Source: Lunularia cruciata (lineage: Eukaryota > Streptophyta > Marchantiopsida > Lunulariales > Lunulariaceae). From it: DNA of 64,000 nt. Below, piece after piece: positions 20,849 to 34,050 of this stretch; positions within the stretch are counted from its first letter, which is position 1; each line of letters begins with the position of its first letter. The DNA lies in assembly GCA_948567375.1 (NCBI GenBank), contig OX419756.1, positions 71,836,552 to 71,900,551 of the forward strand. Reading direction: 5' to 3'. The position numbers and the translations under genes are program-made. The notes below the pieces were generated by a model. That model was not told the origin of the DNA. It was given only the letters and a program-made list of their open reading frames with translations, and searched no databases.

Positions 20849-23526
20849 ATCTTTGGTAAAAAATGGGTTACCACAACTACAAAGAAGGAAAGTAATGCAC
20901 CTTATTGTCTAAATTAATAAGCTCATGTGAAATCACTTATAAGATCTCTATCCATTGCTATACCTCACTCCAAAACTAGAGGAATAAAATGGTGACCTTG
21001 TTGCATACCCATATACTTGGAGACCTTAGTTTGTGCCACTTTACTTGCTACCCATTCAAGAGGATAGGTAATCATATCCTCCAAAACTCATTTTATCTAG
21101 GATCCATAACCATATAACTCCCTAACTCATGTCATCCAATAAGCATACCAACACTTCCTCCAAGTGAAGTTTCTATTCTCTTATGCCATAATGTACACTA
21201 TATATCTGATTGCATCTTGGGTAGCTATCCTTTGTCATTCAAAAGGACAGAAAGTCATATGGTAACCCTGCTATATATAATGTAGTGCCACACTCCAAAT
21301 TTCATAATAATAATATTGACATGTGAACCAAGTGTTAATGGAATCTCATTGCTATAGAGAAAGTAGCAAGTGTGAATGAAAATGCGCTAATGTAAAGTCA
21401 AGCTAGGATTCAAGAGCCTACAACCCTCTTGAGTAATGAGAAAAGACATACCTTAATATCACATGAGATGGATGTGCCAACTAGGAGAGAATGTACCATA
21501 TGTTGAAATTGGTGGTACATCAAGGAAGGTTGTATCCAATCAAAAAGCAAAGAGGCAAAGACTAGAATATCATCTCCTACTTATGAGGAAAATCTATCTT
21601 TCATTTTCCATTATAATATCTAGAGAAGAAAGGCATCCTTCCTTTGCCTCAATCACACACATCCTCCAAGATTGGATATCAACAACCAAAAACAAGAGGA
21701 AAACAAAGGTACCATTAGTGCACAACTACCCAAAAAAATTAGAATTGTCATCTCCTTGATAAAGTCCTTTGTGCAAGATTGGTAGAGATGTATATCTTTG
21801 TGCCAATTCTTTATCACACACTCAAAGGTCTTTGGTCCATTAATATCACCAAAGACTCACATGATCCTCCTACCAAAAGCTCTAAAATTTGATAAGAAGT
21901 TCAAGGAAGGAAGAATTGTGCAAAGTAGGTGGGTTATTTGGCAAGAGGAGAGTATACCAAATGCCACATACAAATTCCCTTGTAGAAGAATATTATTCAT
22001 ATCAAGGATATCCTCTACAGAGTAGCATCTTAAAAGTGTGTGACAATATCTTTGGACTCTACTAGCACTCTAAGACTAAATAAGCTATTTATGAATTTGA
22101 TACACTCCTTTGGAATTTGGAGGTGAGGAAGAATACCTTAAGGAAACCATGCTTTACACTTTGATACCTTGATTCTCAAGCCTACAAGATGAAGCTCAGT
22201 AATCAAGTGATCAAATTTGGTCTACAAGGTCCACAATATGTGTTTTTTTTGCCAATGAGGGAAATACACAACCTAGCATAGCAATGTAGTAGATAAGAGA
22301 ACACTAAAAATGAGTTTTTGCAAATAAAGGGGTTCTTAATGGATGTCCATATTTTTACCAATGGTTGACTAAAGAATGGTTATCCTTTCTTGTGAGAAGC
22401 CATGATAGTAGGAAAGAGGAGAAGGAGAATTGTAGATTGACCACACAAGTGGAATAAGACTCACCAAGGATCCACCAACCTCCTTAAGCTATCTAAAGAT
22501 AGATGCAAATGTGATTCTTTTAATTCTTCAAATCCACTTGTATGATCATCCAATTTGGGTGGATAACTATGAGTGCTTGAATCCTTATAGAGATAGACTC
22601 ATAACCTCTTGGTATAGCAACTCAAACTGGTTTAGACTAAAGTGATATCAAACTGAGAGCAATGTTGAAAGATAATGACAATGAACTCAAATAATATGCA
22701 AGAAGACCTCTCCAAATAAAAATCAGTTTAATTCTCCATATTGATTAATTGATAGAAGAATCTCCCCTTGCTACAACTAATTGAACAACTATATATAGCC
22801 ACTAGAGTGATCATCTCCATGGAAGCAATATCTAAGATTTTTATAAACCATCCTTGATAAGCCTTTTGAGGAGAAGCATGGGATTGTGCAGAATGCATAG
22901 GCAAAATAGCAATCTAATAAGATATAATAGTTATTCTGATTGACAGTCCAAGTTCTCTAATGGTACTTCCAAGATGTAATAGTCATAAGGAGGGAATAGT
23001 CTTGTTAACAGGACCTCTCACAAACAAAAGATGTAGTGCTTATGCTAGTCTAATATACTCTCCAATTTGACCCTATATCCTACATTATCAATAATAGAGA
23101 AGAAGTTGCACTATTGTGAGCTAAAACAAATCTCCTTAAACATATAGCTCAAATAAACTCCTCCAATAAAGTGGTCCAATTTCCAAATTTAAATTCAAAA
23201 ATCTAGTAGTCACTCATCATTGCCTTGCATCCTTTCCTCTAGTATAGCAAAGATAAGATTGTGAGATTAAGAGAAATAAGCTTGAATAAATAGGAAAGGT
23301 ATATGTTTATAGATGTGGTTGTAGAAAACATCCAATACAAAAAAAAACTTTAGATTGCAAAGATAATGACATCTTGTACATTAATGATGATAATGCAATT
23401 CTTAAAAAAAGTGTTATCAAATAGTATGCAATATAAGCTACAAATGAACTAGAACTTTTCTATTAGCTAAAGTATTATGTATTGATTATTTATGTTTTGA
23501 TATTTAAGGAACAAGTGTATATATAT

Positions 23527-23638
<112 letters not shown>

Positions 23639-25178
23639 TCTTTGATGTTTTACTTACTAAAAGATAAGAACTTGCATACTACCCAACTGCCAACCAAGTC
23701 AAATGAAAGAAATTCTTCAAATGATGCATCTCATCTTCCAAAGACATCTAGGGACTAAACAGCAAATGGTTTCCTAATTCAGATCTGCAGATTTTATAAA
23801 GGTTATCTTTTTAATGTATTTAACGAAAATTTTCTACCAAAGTCCATATCTCTTTTGCCAAATCTAGATATTTATATTATTACATTATATGTATAAAATG
23901 TAATAATAAGGTATAGTTACAATTTATAGCTTGTAATATTTGATATTATTCTTTGTTAAGATTAGATTGTATCTTCTTTTAGGAGAAAATATGAATTGAA
24001 AATTGTGACGGTTTTGTATTTAAAATATTACTTTTTATGTGGTGTTTATTACAATTATCCTTGGCATCTATGTTGAATTTATCTTCTTTTAGGATAAATG
24101 TCTATTTTTAAACCATAGAGATTTTTATGCACGATAGACCTTTCTATTTATGGCTTATAATATTTAATATGTTTTTGTTAAAGATAGCTTAATTCTTAAA
24201 TAAATATCTATATATAAACCAAAGTGTTTTGTGTGAATACTTCAGCTTGTCTTTCTTTAAAAAATATTTGATATTTTATTCTTTTATTATGTCCAGAATG
24301 AAATTTTTCTCCTTATATAACAAATGTATCTTAGTAAACTAGAGAATCTTGCATACATGGAATCAATTTCTATTATATATGCATTTCAAAAATCATTATA
24401 TTATGCTATTTTTCATCTTTTTTACTAATGATTTAATTTTCACCTAAATATCCATGTTATATATCATATAAATATAAATAAAAGTCAAATTGAAAATGCT
24501 AAACTCGTTTATATAAATGGCAAAGACCTAAAATACATGGCCACTAATCTAAATAGTTGATAGATGATGAAATGTTTTATTAAAAATGTAGAAAATAAAA
24601 ATAACAAAGAATTGGAGGTAAAATTCAATAGTCAAATTGATATAAAATGATGAAATTGTGCATGTAAAATCAAGTGATGTCCATTTAGATTCTAAATTTG
24701 GCATCCATATATCAAGAAGTGAGTTAGAAATTGCACCTAAAAAAGTTCTCATCAAGTCTATATTGTATCTAGTTCAACTATTAATTATTTATCATTAAAT
24801 TAGTAGATTCCACTAGTGGATCCCAATTCAAGGACTTGGTATCCACTACACCAAATTTCAACTTTACTACTTGGAATGGAGGCCTTGAACGATCACTCAT
24901 AAGCATAGGAAGTAAAGATCTTGAAGCAATTGGAGGAAGTTTGGGATCAGTTTGTATCAATGTTGAAGGAGGTGGTTCAAGGTAGTGTAATAAAGACCAG
25001 GTTACATAAGTTGAAGTTGTAGGTCCAAAAGCTAGAATGGAAGACACATGATAATGAAAATGGACCAACTAGTGGTTAAGCTTTGGGAACTTACAAATAG
25101 AAAGTTCATCAAACTTATGACAACTATCTCTTAGAGATAGCAAGTTATGAGGAGAGGACCAAGCTCCTTATGAGGATT

Positions 25179-26040
25179 TGTAATGACAAAGGTATTTCTT
25201 TGCAATAGTACTTTAGGCCAAAGACTCTTCATTGAAAGAGTTCTTTGGAGTTATAGGACCTTTGTAGAGGTACCCTTTGGAGTAGTAAGTCATAAAGAGA
25301 CAATCTTGTAAGTTGTTCATGGAAAAACTTATACCTTCTTTGACATATGTACAATGCTTAATTAACTTGTTTGTGAGTAGATAAGATAAGATAAAGATAA
25401 AGATAGGACTACCAATGTACAATGAGGATGAGCCAAGAAGATCTGTGGATTTCCTCAACTATTAGATTTATTTGACTTAGAGTAGGAAGAAATTGTTTAA
25501 GGTTTCAACCAGTTGTAAATGATTCATTTAATCTTCCACACACAAATAGGGATTTTTGGTCCCTTGTTGCTTTTGCTTAATTTCCAAGTATTGGTTGTAT
25601 ATCTTTGATAAGTAGTGATGAGGACCTTGTAATAGGAATCTAAGTGCTTGAGTGGGAGTGATCATTGGTACTTAGGATTATGGTTTGGGATCCTTGAGTG
25701 TTTTAAGGAGTGCAACAATGCTTTATGGATCAGAAATGAATTGTAGTGTTGAAAGTACAATGGAATCAAAAATCAAAGTCCAAATATCAATGGAATTTGC
25801 CTTTTAGAGTTATAACTTCTAGGAAAGATAGAGCATAGTCTATGGAGTTGAATGTCTTTGTAGTGAAGCAACCCCCTTGGAGTTGATTGGATCATCACCT
25901 TCAAGAAATAGTTGAAACTCATTCTTAGTGAAAGTGATCTTTTATTTGTCTATTTGCTATAGTAAACCAAAATTGGTGATAATACCCTCTTCTAAGAGTC
26001 ATTATTTCCCAAGAGTAAAATAGGTAACAATATAGAACTG
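25179..26040 (+). repeat. O right repeat, first part (interrupted by H)
   Basis: Starts TGTAATGACAAAGG and parallels 19858-20770. It stops at aactg (26036-26040), where H begins, and resumes at 48957 with homology to 20771-20848. Confidence 0.6.
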
Positions 26041-26421
26041 TGTGGTACCAAGATTTTTGTTTTTGTTCTATTTTGAAGAAGAAGTGTATAGACAAAATCA
26101 TAATTGAACCGAATGGCATTGAAAGATGAAGAATTGTATCTTTAGATTGCAACCCAAAGTCAAAGTGAATTCATTTTAGAACCAAAGTACTTGGATCACA
26201 CTTGGCACAGACAAATCCAAAGTAAGGAAACTTTGCCCCGGAGTGATCAACCCAATGCAAAGATGATGTAACAACTCCCTTCAGATTTTCCCATCAAGAA
26301 AGGACAAGTAAGAAGATGGCTAAGGCGTGAATGACTAACCTTGGTAGCACTAAGATGAACTCATGCAAAAGGTATGAGCTTCAGTGAAGATTGACAAAAG
26401 AATGACCAATCAATGAAGCAC

Positions 26422-26429
26422 TATAAAAT
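26422..26429 (+). promoter_or_regulatory. CCAAT/TATA promoter-like site before the H ORF
   Basis: TATAAAAT with gaccaatcaat starting 18 bases upstream; the same arrangement is in E at 34473-34498. It stands 345 bp before the ATG at 26767. It could drive a separate mRNA for the LTR-borne ORF. Confidence 0.5.
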
Positions 26430-26766
26430 CAATGCTTTGTCAAGGGGATTTTGAAATGTCACACAAGTATCCTAATCCATTGAGTAGTCAACCTGAAGGA
26501 GTGCTTGTAGCAAAGCTTGTTGATAGTTTGATGTTTAAAAATTCTGAAGGAGTTATGATTTAGAGACCAAGAGACGGTAGAATTATCTTTCAGCTACCCC
26601 ATATTAGAGATTGCACAATGCTAAAGAAGGGTGAGAGAAAAGTCCTTCACTTGCAATAAGAAATCCAATTATTCAAAGGTTAGATATGATAGCCAAGATG
26701 AAAGTGCAGAATAAGATTTGTATCTGATTTTTGGCCTAGAACTAGAACTTGGGATTTCTAGGGTTC

Positions 26767-27010
26767 ATGGCAGAAGTAGCTGCAAGTGATTGTGAGGAGG
26801 GACTTGAGAATGAAAGGGAGCAAGGAAATCAGGCTTGATGGACAGAGTTGGATTGGAGATTGGTGTTAGGAAGAAAGGTTGATGAGGAAATTGGGGCTAC
26901 TTTTCTTGGGAAGGGAGAGTTTGCGGAGGAGACAGACAAAATTTGAAATTCCTTCATTGCACCGCAAATGAAGAACAAGTACAAAGTTGATACCTATCGA
27001 GGACCCAATT
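26767..27010 (+). pseudogene. H LTR-borne ORF, first part of N-terminal domain
   Basis: The ATG at 26767 begins MAEVAASDCEEG and gives WTELDWRLVLGRK, FIAPQMKNKYKVDTYRGPN before element C cuts it. The rest is at 46105. In-frame stops at the Trp/Gln positions typical of the family. Confidence 0.6.
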
Positions 27011-27693
27011 TGTAACACCCATTTGGGCAGGTATGTGGTATTGTGATATTTTTTGTTGGTATTACAAGTACTTATTTATATGGAGATAAAGGATGGTTCT
27101 ACATTAGTCATGATTAGCTAAAGTTAGTCATAACTAAGATAGAGGGGACCTTACTTTAGAGGTAGTAGAAAAGATGAGAATCACTATTTTGGATTCTGAT
27201 GTGTTGACTTGGTATTATTCCTAGGTGGTTGGCTTTGAAGAAAGAGTTGAGAACTCTTGGGCCTGCAAGCCATTTTGTTTTGGATTCTTCTATAGTCCAA
27301 GGATAGCCCATGTGAAAGAATCCTTGACTTAGTGGTTGGGTCAAGATAAGATCATATGCTTAGTGGAATATGCCCATGTGGATGGATATTCCTTTATGAT
27401 TTTTGACTTTACTTGACTTTTAGCCTAATAACTTGAGTTACTACGGTAATTAGTAACTTTGGTGCGTAACTATTTCACAAGTATAAAAACAAGGGGTGAG
27501 GAAGTACTCAACATCCTTTCATTTGCAACTATCTCTCTCTCATTGAGTTCTCTAGTGAGCAATGTCTTGAGTCTTGGAGTGGTAGCCTTAAAGGAGTATG
27601 ATGGAGTTGGGATTCCTTGCTTTCTTAGTCCATGGTGTGCTACTATAATAGCCATTAGAGGTTCATCTTGAGTGAGAGACAGGCCTGCTAACA
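27011..27693 (+). repeat. Element C 5' LTR
   Basis: TGTAACACCC...GCTAACA, about 683 bp. TATAAAAA at 27482-27489, about 205 bp from the end, is at the promoter position used by all copies of this LTR. Related LTRs: 35798, 37823, 49840, 61097 and 62388. Confidence 0.85.
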
Positions 27694-28014
27694 TGTCAGG
27701 CAAAGAATTGTTGGAGCAATGATGACACTCTTCAAGCTGGATCAAATGACGTATGTGATGAAGCACCAAGAAATGTTCTTTCATCAAATGTTTGTTAGAG
27801 TGCCAATGAATTGGGTGAAGTGTTTTCACCAAAGAATGTGGCAGATGGTGTAGTGTTGGAGAGATGCTCCTCACTACTTGGTGCCGTTTGCTCCGCATTT
27901 CTACTTTGGGTTGAACGTTATGAAGGAGACCGAGCAAAGAAAGATGGTATCCCACTTTCATCCAGACCCACAAAAATCTGCAAAGGAGGAGGAACAACAA
28001 TATATCCAACACAT
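27694..28014 (+). repeat. Copy of H flanking sequence placed behind the C 5' LTR
   Basis: Reads like 46105-46432: gtcaggcaaag...attgttggagcaatga...ccaacacatc, encoding the IVGAMMTLFKLDQMTYVM and FHQMF blocks of the LTR-borne ORF. It replaces the PBS and about the first 350 bp of leader present in element D. From 28015 the sequence is C leader again (compare 36831). Confidence 0.8.
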
Positions 28015-28639
28015 CAGTTAGCACACTTGAAATTATTGTGAGAGCTGTTATGCACACTGGGCTACAATTTTTGAAAGTTGATAGGGTAAACTGCTCCCGC
28101 AATTGCATGCTCTCTGGAAAATTGTATAGAGTTTTCCATTTCTTCAATTTTCAGTAGGTTGTGTTGAAAATTTTTCAAGAAACTTCATTGCATTTTATCC
28201 TACTTGTTGACACAAAAATTAGATAGAGATCATTCTTGAGCAGAGAGTTATAAGTTTTAAAAGTGGAAGTGGTTTTCAGACCAAATCTGAAATATGTGTG
28301 CTGAATAGAAAGGTACCTAGGCCAAATAACTTGATTAAAAGATCTGAAATTTTTCAAGGAGGGACACCCTGAAGTTGTGAGAAAGTGTAAAAAATTTCTC
28401 ACAACTATGACATACCAATTGTGAGATTTGGGTAACATTATGAGGAAGGGTCAATTAGATTTCATGCATGAGGAGTGTGAGAGCAACAAAAAGCATGTTT
28501 GAGTGTTTAGACTCATCTTGGGAACATGGAGGGTCACCAAGAATGGAAATTGAGGCTATGCAAGGTTCCCCAAGGGTTTAAGGTGATTATAGGGGTGGAT
28601 TTGAGGAGAAGAGAATGTTGAGAGGATCCAAAAACTTTC

Positions 28640-28939
28640 ACTACTTGGAGGAAAGAGTGAGTCTAAGTGCTTTTTATATAGATAGGAGGAACATAAGGCA
28701 ATTTCATGGCCATTGCCTTTTGAGAGCAAGAGAGTGAGAGAAAGGAGAGTTTTTCTTGACTTGGATTTGCAAGTTGGACCTTCTTCACCAAGATTGGGAG
28801 GGAGAAGATCTAAGACCAAGGAGTTGTGTGAGGTTTGTGGAGTGGAAGGACTTCCAAAAGGACATAAGTGTAGTAGAGTAGCAACACTTTTGGAGACTTT
28901 GGTGAAGGATCTTGGAGAGAGTCTTGGTATAGCTACATA
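28640..28939 (+). CDS. Small leader ORF with CxxC...HxC motif, element C
   Basis: The open frame ends at the TAA at 28938. It has a basic stretch (ESKRVRERR), then PSSPRLGGRRSKTKELCEVC, then GVEGLPKGHKC and LETLVKDLGESLG. Cys-X2-Cys with a later His-X-Cys suggests one zinc site. The same blocks lie in element I on the minus strand (58330-58060), where KELCEVCGVEGLTKGHEC is kept. Known: Tat/Ogre elements can carry an extra ORF before gag; whether this is the same gene is not known. The start codon is unclear. Confidence 0.5.
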
Positions 28940-29214
28940 AATACTACCACCTTCATCAGCTAATTCTCAAGATTAGTGATGGAGATAATCTTTCAACTTA
29001 TGGATAAACTATCCATGAGAGTTTGATATGCACTCTAGGATTTGATGTTGCTATAGAAATCTTGGAGAAACCTGAACCTTTTGTGTTCCCTAGAGTGGAT
29101 TATTCTCAGATGGTGTTAGTAATGTATATACTCTATTAGCTATAGAGTGAGAGAAATGAAAAGAGAAAATGAAAAAACAAATTGAGAGAAAAGAAAGTTA
29201 GTGAAGGGTTAAGA
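28940..29214 (+). other. Element C leader between finger ORF and gag
   Basis: Non-coding, includes a Glu/Lys-coding run (29155-29214) that may be the start of gag. Related sequence in I at about 58060-57850 (minus). Confidence 0.5.
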
Positions 29215-30329
29215 TAAGGAAACTTCCGGTTTTCTTTGGCAAGGATGGAGAAGATGTGGAGGCCTTTGTGAGAGACTTCAAGAGAGCTTGCATAGGAAAA
29301 AATGAGAGGAGGAAGAATGAGTGGGCCCCATTATTACCAGATTTCTTTGAGGATGCAGTACTTACATGGTATGAGTCAAAATACCAAAAGAGAGAGAGAG
29401 GAGGAATGGGGAAGAAGAGTCTTGGGAGAGTTTTACTTCAAAAATCATTGAGAACTTTCTTCTAGATGAGAGTTATGAGAGATTGATGAGTGAGGTTATC
29501 TTTCTCAAACAAGGAGATGGAGAGAAAGTGAGAGTCTATGTAAAAAGAGTGGAAAAGTTAGAGTCCAGATTTTGCATAGTGTTGAGGAAGGGTAGGGATG
29601 ATGTGGAGACTACTATGATTGGCATAGGGGCCATGATCACCAAGAATTTTGTGAGACCACAAATTAGAAGCAAGGTGAGATATGAGAAATCTTCTTTCAA
29701 GGTTGAAGCTATCAAGATTGCAATTTGTATGGAGGAGAGTTTGGAAGAGGATGAGAGTGATTTAGTGGTGAAGGAGGTTGTGCATCTTCCTCAAGGTTAC
29801 AACAATGATGGAACTTTTGATACTTTGGTAGCAAGGGTTGCACCACAAGTAGTAGTTGCTCCTGTTATTGCACCTCTACCAAAGGATCCACTTCAAACCA
29901 TCACATAACAACTTACAGATCTCAAGAATCAATATGGTGCAACTATGGGAGAAGAGAGGGGTGGATCAGAATGTGGGGAGAGGGCCTATGAGTTATAGAA
30001 ATTGTCCATATAGAGGAGGCCAACCAACCAACAATTTCAATGAGAGAACATGTTTTGGTTGTAGAAGAAGAGGCCATATCCAAAGGAATTGCCCAAATTC
30101 CACTTACCATGGAGGAAGGAGTTATGAGGGAGCCAATAGAGGGAAAGAGGAAGGTAGTGAAACCCATGTGGCTCCTAATCCAAAAAAAGGTAAGGGGATA
30201 ACATCTACAGAAGTGGTTGAGAGCAAGTATGAGAAGGAAGAGTGCTTAAACTCCAAGGGTCTTAATTTGGAGCTTTTGGCACAAGTGAAGAAGAGAGCTT
30301 GTTTTGCAAAGGATATGCACTCTTCTTAA
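29215..30329 (+). pseudogene. gag: Element C gag
   Basis: The capsid begins KLPVFFGKDGEDVEAFVRDF, then CIGKNERRKNEWAPLLPDFF. After a frameshift near 29410 it runs MSEVIFLKQGDGEKVRVYV to PLPKDPLQTIT, with a stop at 29906. In another frame come NNFNERTCFGCRRRGHIQRNC, an intact CX2CX4HX4C zinc knuckle at about 30045-30092, and a basic tail ending at 30329. Parallel blocks occur in I. Forms the particle in the family; broken here by at least two frameshifts. Confidence 0.8.
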
Positions 30330-30439
30330 GGATTTACTCCTAGTCAAGATACTCTTATGCCTACTAGGAGCACTCGCACAAGCACTTCAACACCATCAAC
30401 AACAAAGACTCTAAGGAAGAAGTTGGAGATGGAGGACTT

Positions 30440-31535
30440 TTTGATCTCAAAGCAACAATGGGACTAAAATGCGTTGGAGGATGTTGGTAGTCACAAGGCT
30501 AACATCATAGTGGACCAATTGATTGCTTTGAATCCTACTTTGAGAAAAGAGCTTAGAGGTGGTTTGAGTTCTACAAGGAGCAAGAGGAAGAAGAAGGCAA
30601 AAGTTCTAGTATCAATGGGGGTGATGGAGGTCAAACCAGCACCATAGGAGGCTTGTGAATATGTCTCCAAGATTGATGTGAGAGTAAATGGTCACAAAAT
30701 CAAGGATGCATTAGTTGATGGAGGATCAACAATGAATGTCGTGTCAGAAAGGTTGATGAAGAAGTTGGGTATGATATCCTCAAGACCTTCAACATTTGTG
30801 GCAAGAATGGCAAACAAACAACAAGTTCAACCAGTAGGAGTGATGGATAAAGTAGTAGTTTCAATTATGGGAGCTCAAAATCTCATGACTTTCCAAGTCT
30901 TGAAGGATTCAAGCTATGATTTACTTCTTGGGAGGCCATGGTTGAGAGAAGCACGCACAACTGATCAATGGCACGAAGGGTACTTGAGGACTGGACCATC
31001 AAACCATAAAGTCACAATTTGTGTTACAAACACCACCAACACTTCACATTCAGATAAACCATCTTTTGATTATTGGGAATCAGATTCTGAAGAAGGAGCT
31101 TCAAGTGTCGACACAAGCATGGAAGAGGAGACTTCCATGGAGGAGGATGAATCTGAATCAGATCCAGATGTGTATCCCTTATGTGCTAGGGATTTTGCAC
31201 CTAAGCTTGAGGTTTTGAAGGACCCAAATAAATCACCATTGACACTTGAGGAGGTAGAGAGAAGGTTAGCTACCCTCAAGTATGGCCCAAATGTTACCAA
31301 GGAGGAGAAGGTGAGATTTGAGGAGATTTTCTACAAGTTGATCCATGTGTTTGATTTCAGTTACAAGGATTTGAAGGAAGTCACCTTGGAGGAGCACAAA
31401 ATAGAAGTAGAATCACATGCAAGACCAATTCGCCAAAAGCAACGTCACATAAGCCCACCAATATCTTTGGTTGTGAAGGAGGAGATTGATAAGCTCAAGG
31501 AAGTTGGATTTATCTTTGAGGTGGAGAATTCATAA
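30440..31535 (+). pseudogene. Element C protease and RT entrance
   Basis: The open frame from 30678 (upstream part back to about 30520) has IKDALVDGGSTMNVVSERLM, the aspartic-protease active site in the D-G-G form, then YDLLLGRPWL, the C-terminal hallmark. An acidic linker (ESDSEEGASS...) leads to RPIRQKQRHISPPISLVVKEEI and KLKEVGFIFEVENS, the start of RT. At 285 residues this is the longest open segment in the window. Confidence 0.85.
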
Positions 31536-32100
31536 TGAGTGTCTCCAATTGTGATTGTGAAGAAAATGGATGGCAAGCTTTGAGTATGTGTGGATTACAA
31601 GAAACTCAATCTTGTTACCAAGAAGGACTACTATCCATTTCCATTCATTGATGAGATCTTGGAAGAGGTTGCGGGTCATGAGAGGTGCAATTTTGGAGAT
31701 AGTTATAGTGGATATAACCAAATCAAGATTGCACCAAGGCATCAACAACTCACCACATTCACCACACCTTGGGGAACTTATGCTTTCAAGGTCATGCCTT
31801 TTGGGCTTTGCAAGGCTCCAACAACATTCCAATGGTTCATGAACAAGGTATTTGAACTTTTCATTGCGGAATTTGTGAGAGACTTCATTGATGACTTGTG
31901 TGCCTATGGGAGCAAGGAGGAGCACTTTGAGCACCTAATCAAGGTCTTGCAATGATTGGATGAGTCAAATGCATTACTCAACCCAAAGAAGTGCATTTTT
32001 GGATGTGAAGAAGGTTTTTGTTTGGGGCACAATATCTCCAAGAATGGAAAGGCAATTGACCTTGAAAAGGTAAGGAAAATCTAAGACCTTCCATCCCTTC
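31536..32100 (+). pseudogene. RT: Element C reverse transcriptase
   Basis: After two stops: CVDYKKLNLVTKKDYYPFPF, SGYNQIKIAP, FTTPWGTYAFKVMPFGLCKA and FIDDLCAYG with both catalytic Asp, then NPKKCIFGCEEGFCLGHNIS of the thumb/connection. The usual Leu-Asp of the LD-SGY block reads GDSYSGY, near intact. Athila-like. Stops at 31536, 31582 and 31954. Confidence 0.85.
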
Positions 32101-32808
32101 AAGCTTGACAAAGTTATTCCAATTCTTGGGGATGGTTGGGTACTATAGGAGGTTTATCTTCTCATTTCCAACAAGGCTTATGCATTGACCATCTACATGA
32201 AGAAGGGTGTAGATTACATGGTGATTTTGGAGGACAAGGAGGCTCTCAAAGCTTTTGAGGAGCTCAAGCAATCCCTTGTTGTAGCCCCAATTTTGCTAAA
32301 CCTGATTGGAGTAAGCCTTTCATCTTGATGCTTCTAATGTAGCTATAGGATGCACTCTTAGTCAATTAGACCAAGTTGGGCATGACCATCCAATAGCTTA
32401 TGCTAATAGGTAGATGGTTTCAGCAGAAAAGAACTACTTTGTTGTGAGAGAGAAGGGTTGGCAATGATCTTTGGTCTCAAGAAGTTTAGACATTACTTGA
32501 TTGGAGGGAAAGCCACAATTGTCACGGATCACAAGGCTTTGAAGAACATCTTCAACAAGCCTAATATTGAAGGGAAGCTAACAAGGTGGATGATACTCTT
32601 GTTTGAGTATGACTACACCATTGAGGATAGGCCACAAAAGAAACATGCAAATGTTGATTTGCTATCTAGGGCTTATGATCATGATGGAGATGAGAGTGTG
32701 GATGATTTGTTCCTAGATGAGGAGCTCATGATAATATCAATCACTCAAGAGGTTCCAATGGAGTACAAGGAGATTGTGGACTTTGGTAAAAGAAGTAACT
32801 ATCCATAA
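32101..32808 (+). pseudogene. Element C connection and RNase H
   Basis: Up to 32450 the frame is shifted several times. From 32458 it is open: AMIFGLKKFRHYLIGGKATI, VTDHKALKNIF with the late RNase H Asp, and RWMILLFEYDYTIEDRPQKK, HANVDLLSRAYD. It ends at the TAA at 32806. The first catalytic Asp region is not recoverable with confidence. Confidence 0.75.
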
Positions 32809-34016
32809 AGGATGCATGCTAGGGAGAGGAAAGCCGTTGCAACAAGATCTAGACCTTACACAATGGTGGAGGATATTATTTTTCACCAAGGAGCAGATGG
32901 TCTACTTTTAAAAGTAGTGGGTAAGGAAGAGTTTATCCTACTTATAAAGGAGTTTCATGAGGGTTTAGTATATGGAGGACACTTTGTAAGAAAGGTGACT
33001 ACTTTCAAGATTGTAGATGCAAGTTACCATTGGAGAGGGATTTTCTTGATTATTGCAAAACTTGTCATATTTGTCAAGCTTCTGCTAGAAAGTCTACATC
33101 CACTCCACCTCTTAGATCAATTCCATTGTTAAAACCTTTTTAGAAGTAGGAAGTTGATTTTGTAAGTCCTCTCAATAGAACCTTGAGGAACAATTGGTAC
33201 ATTGTGGTAGTTACTGATTACCTTACCAAGTGTGTTGAGGCTAGACCATTGAGGGACAAGAATGAAGATGAAGTTAGTAGATTTCTTTATGAACGCATTA
33301 TCACTAGGTTTGGATGCCCTTTGGAGTTGGTTTCTGATAGAGGAGAGTTTACAGGAAGCATCACTATAGCCATGTTATGACATTTCTCTATCACACATAG
33401 AGTAACTAAATCTGATAAGCCAAATTCCAAGGGCTTGGCAAAGAGAACCAATCAGACCTTATGCATGATGTTGGCCAGAGATGCAAAAATGGAAGGGGGC
33501 TAAACATCATTGGGACAAGAGGATTCATGCAATTTTGTGGGAGTATAGGACAACCATGAAGACTTCCACCGGATATTCTCCATTTCAATTAGTATATGGT
33601 ATTGAGTCTACCATACTCATTCACTTTGATCTTCCTTCCTTTGAAAGCATTCATAGGAGATTGAAGAAAGCACAAGGAGGTGATGCAAAGAAGTCAAGGA
33701 AGGAACAACTCATGGAGTTAGAAGAGGCAAGAACAATTGCTATGGTTTGAGTGGAGCAAGCCCAAAGGAAACAAAAGGAGAGCTATGACAAGAGGCAAGG
33801 CAAGAAGAAGGTGGAGCCTTTCAAAGAAGGTGATTGGGTAATGTTGTTTGATTCTATTAGATTCAAGAGAGTGCAAAAGAAGTTTTTCCCTAAGTACTTT
33901 GGACCTTTAATAGTGGAGAAGGTGTGGGGAAATTACATCTATGATCTCAAGGAGTTGGGAGGAAGAGACTTTGAGAGGATTAACCATGATAAGTTGAAGA
34001 TGCATCATAGAAGGTA
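32809..34016 (+). pseudogene. int: Element C integrase
   Basis: Zinc arm: EFHEGLVYGGHF and, after a frameshift, CKTCHICQ. Core: VDFVSPLNRTLRNNWYIVVV with the first Asp, then LVSDRGEF with the second. At the catalytic Glu position the frame reads GLAKRTNQT, so the Glu has become Lys (GAG to AAG). Later blocks: HAILWEYRTTMKTSTGYSPF, EGDWVMLFDSI, KYFGPLIVEKVWGNYIYDL and the stop at 34014. No chromodomain. Confidence 0.8.
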
Positions 34017-34050
34017 GAGAGACCTTCACTTTGAAAAGAAAAATAAACTT

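Noticed and set aside
21463-22060. Copia integrase core on the minus strand in the O interior
   Set aside because: Only loosely similar spacing of GP and D-like residues; no zinc arm, RT or protease nearby, and opposite to O's apparent strand.
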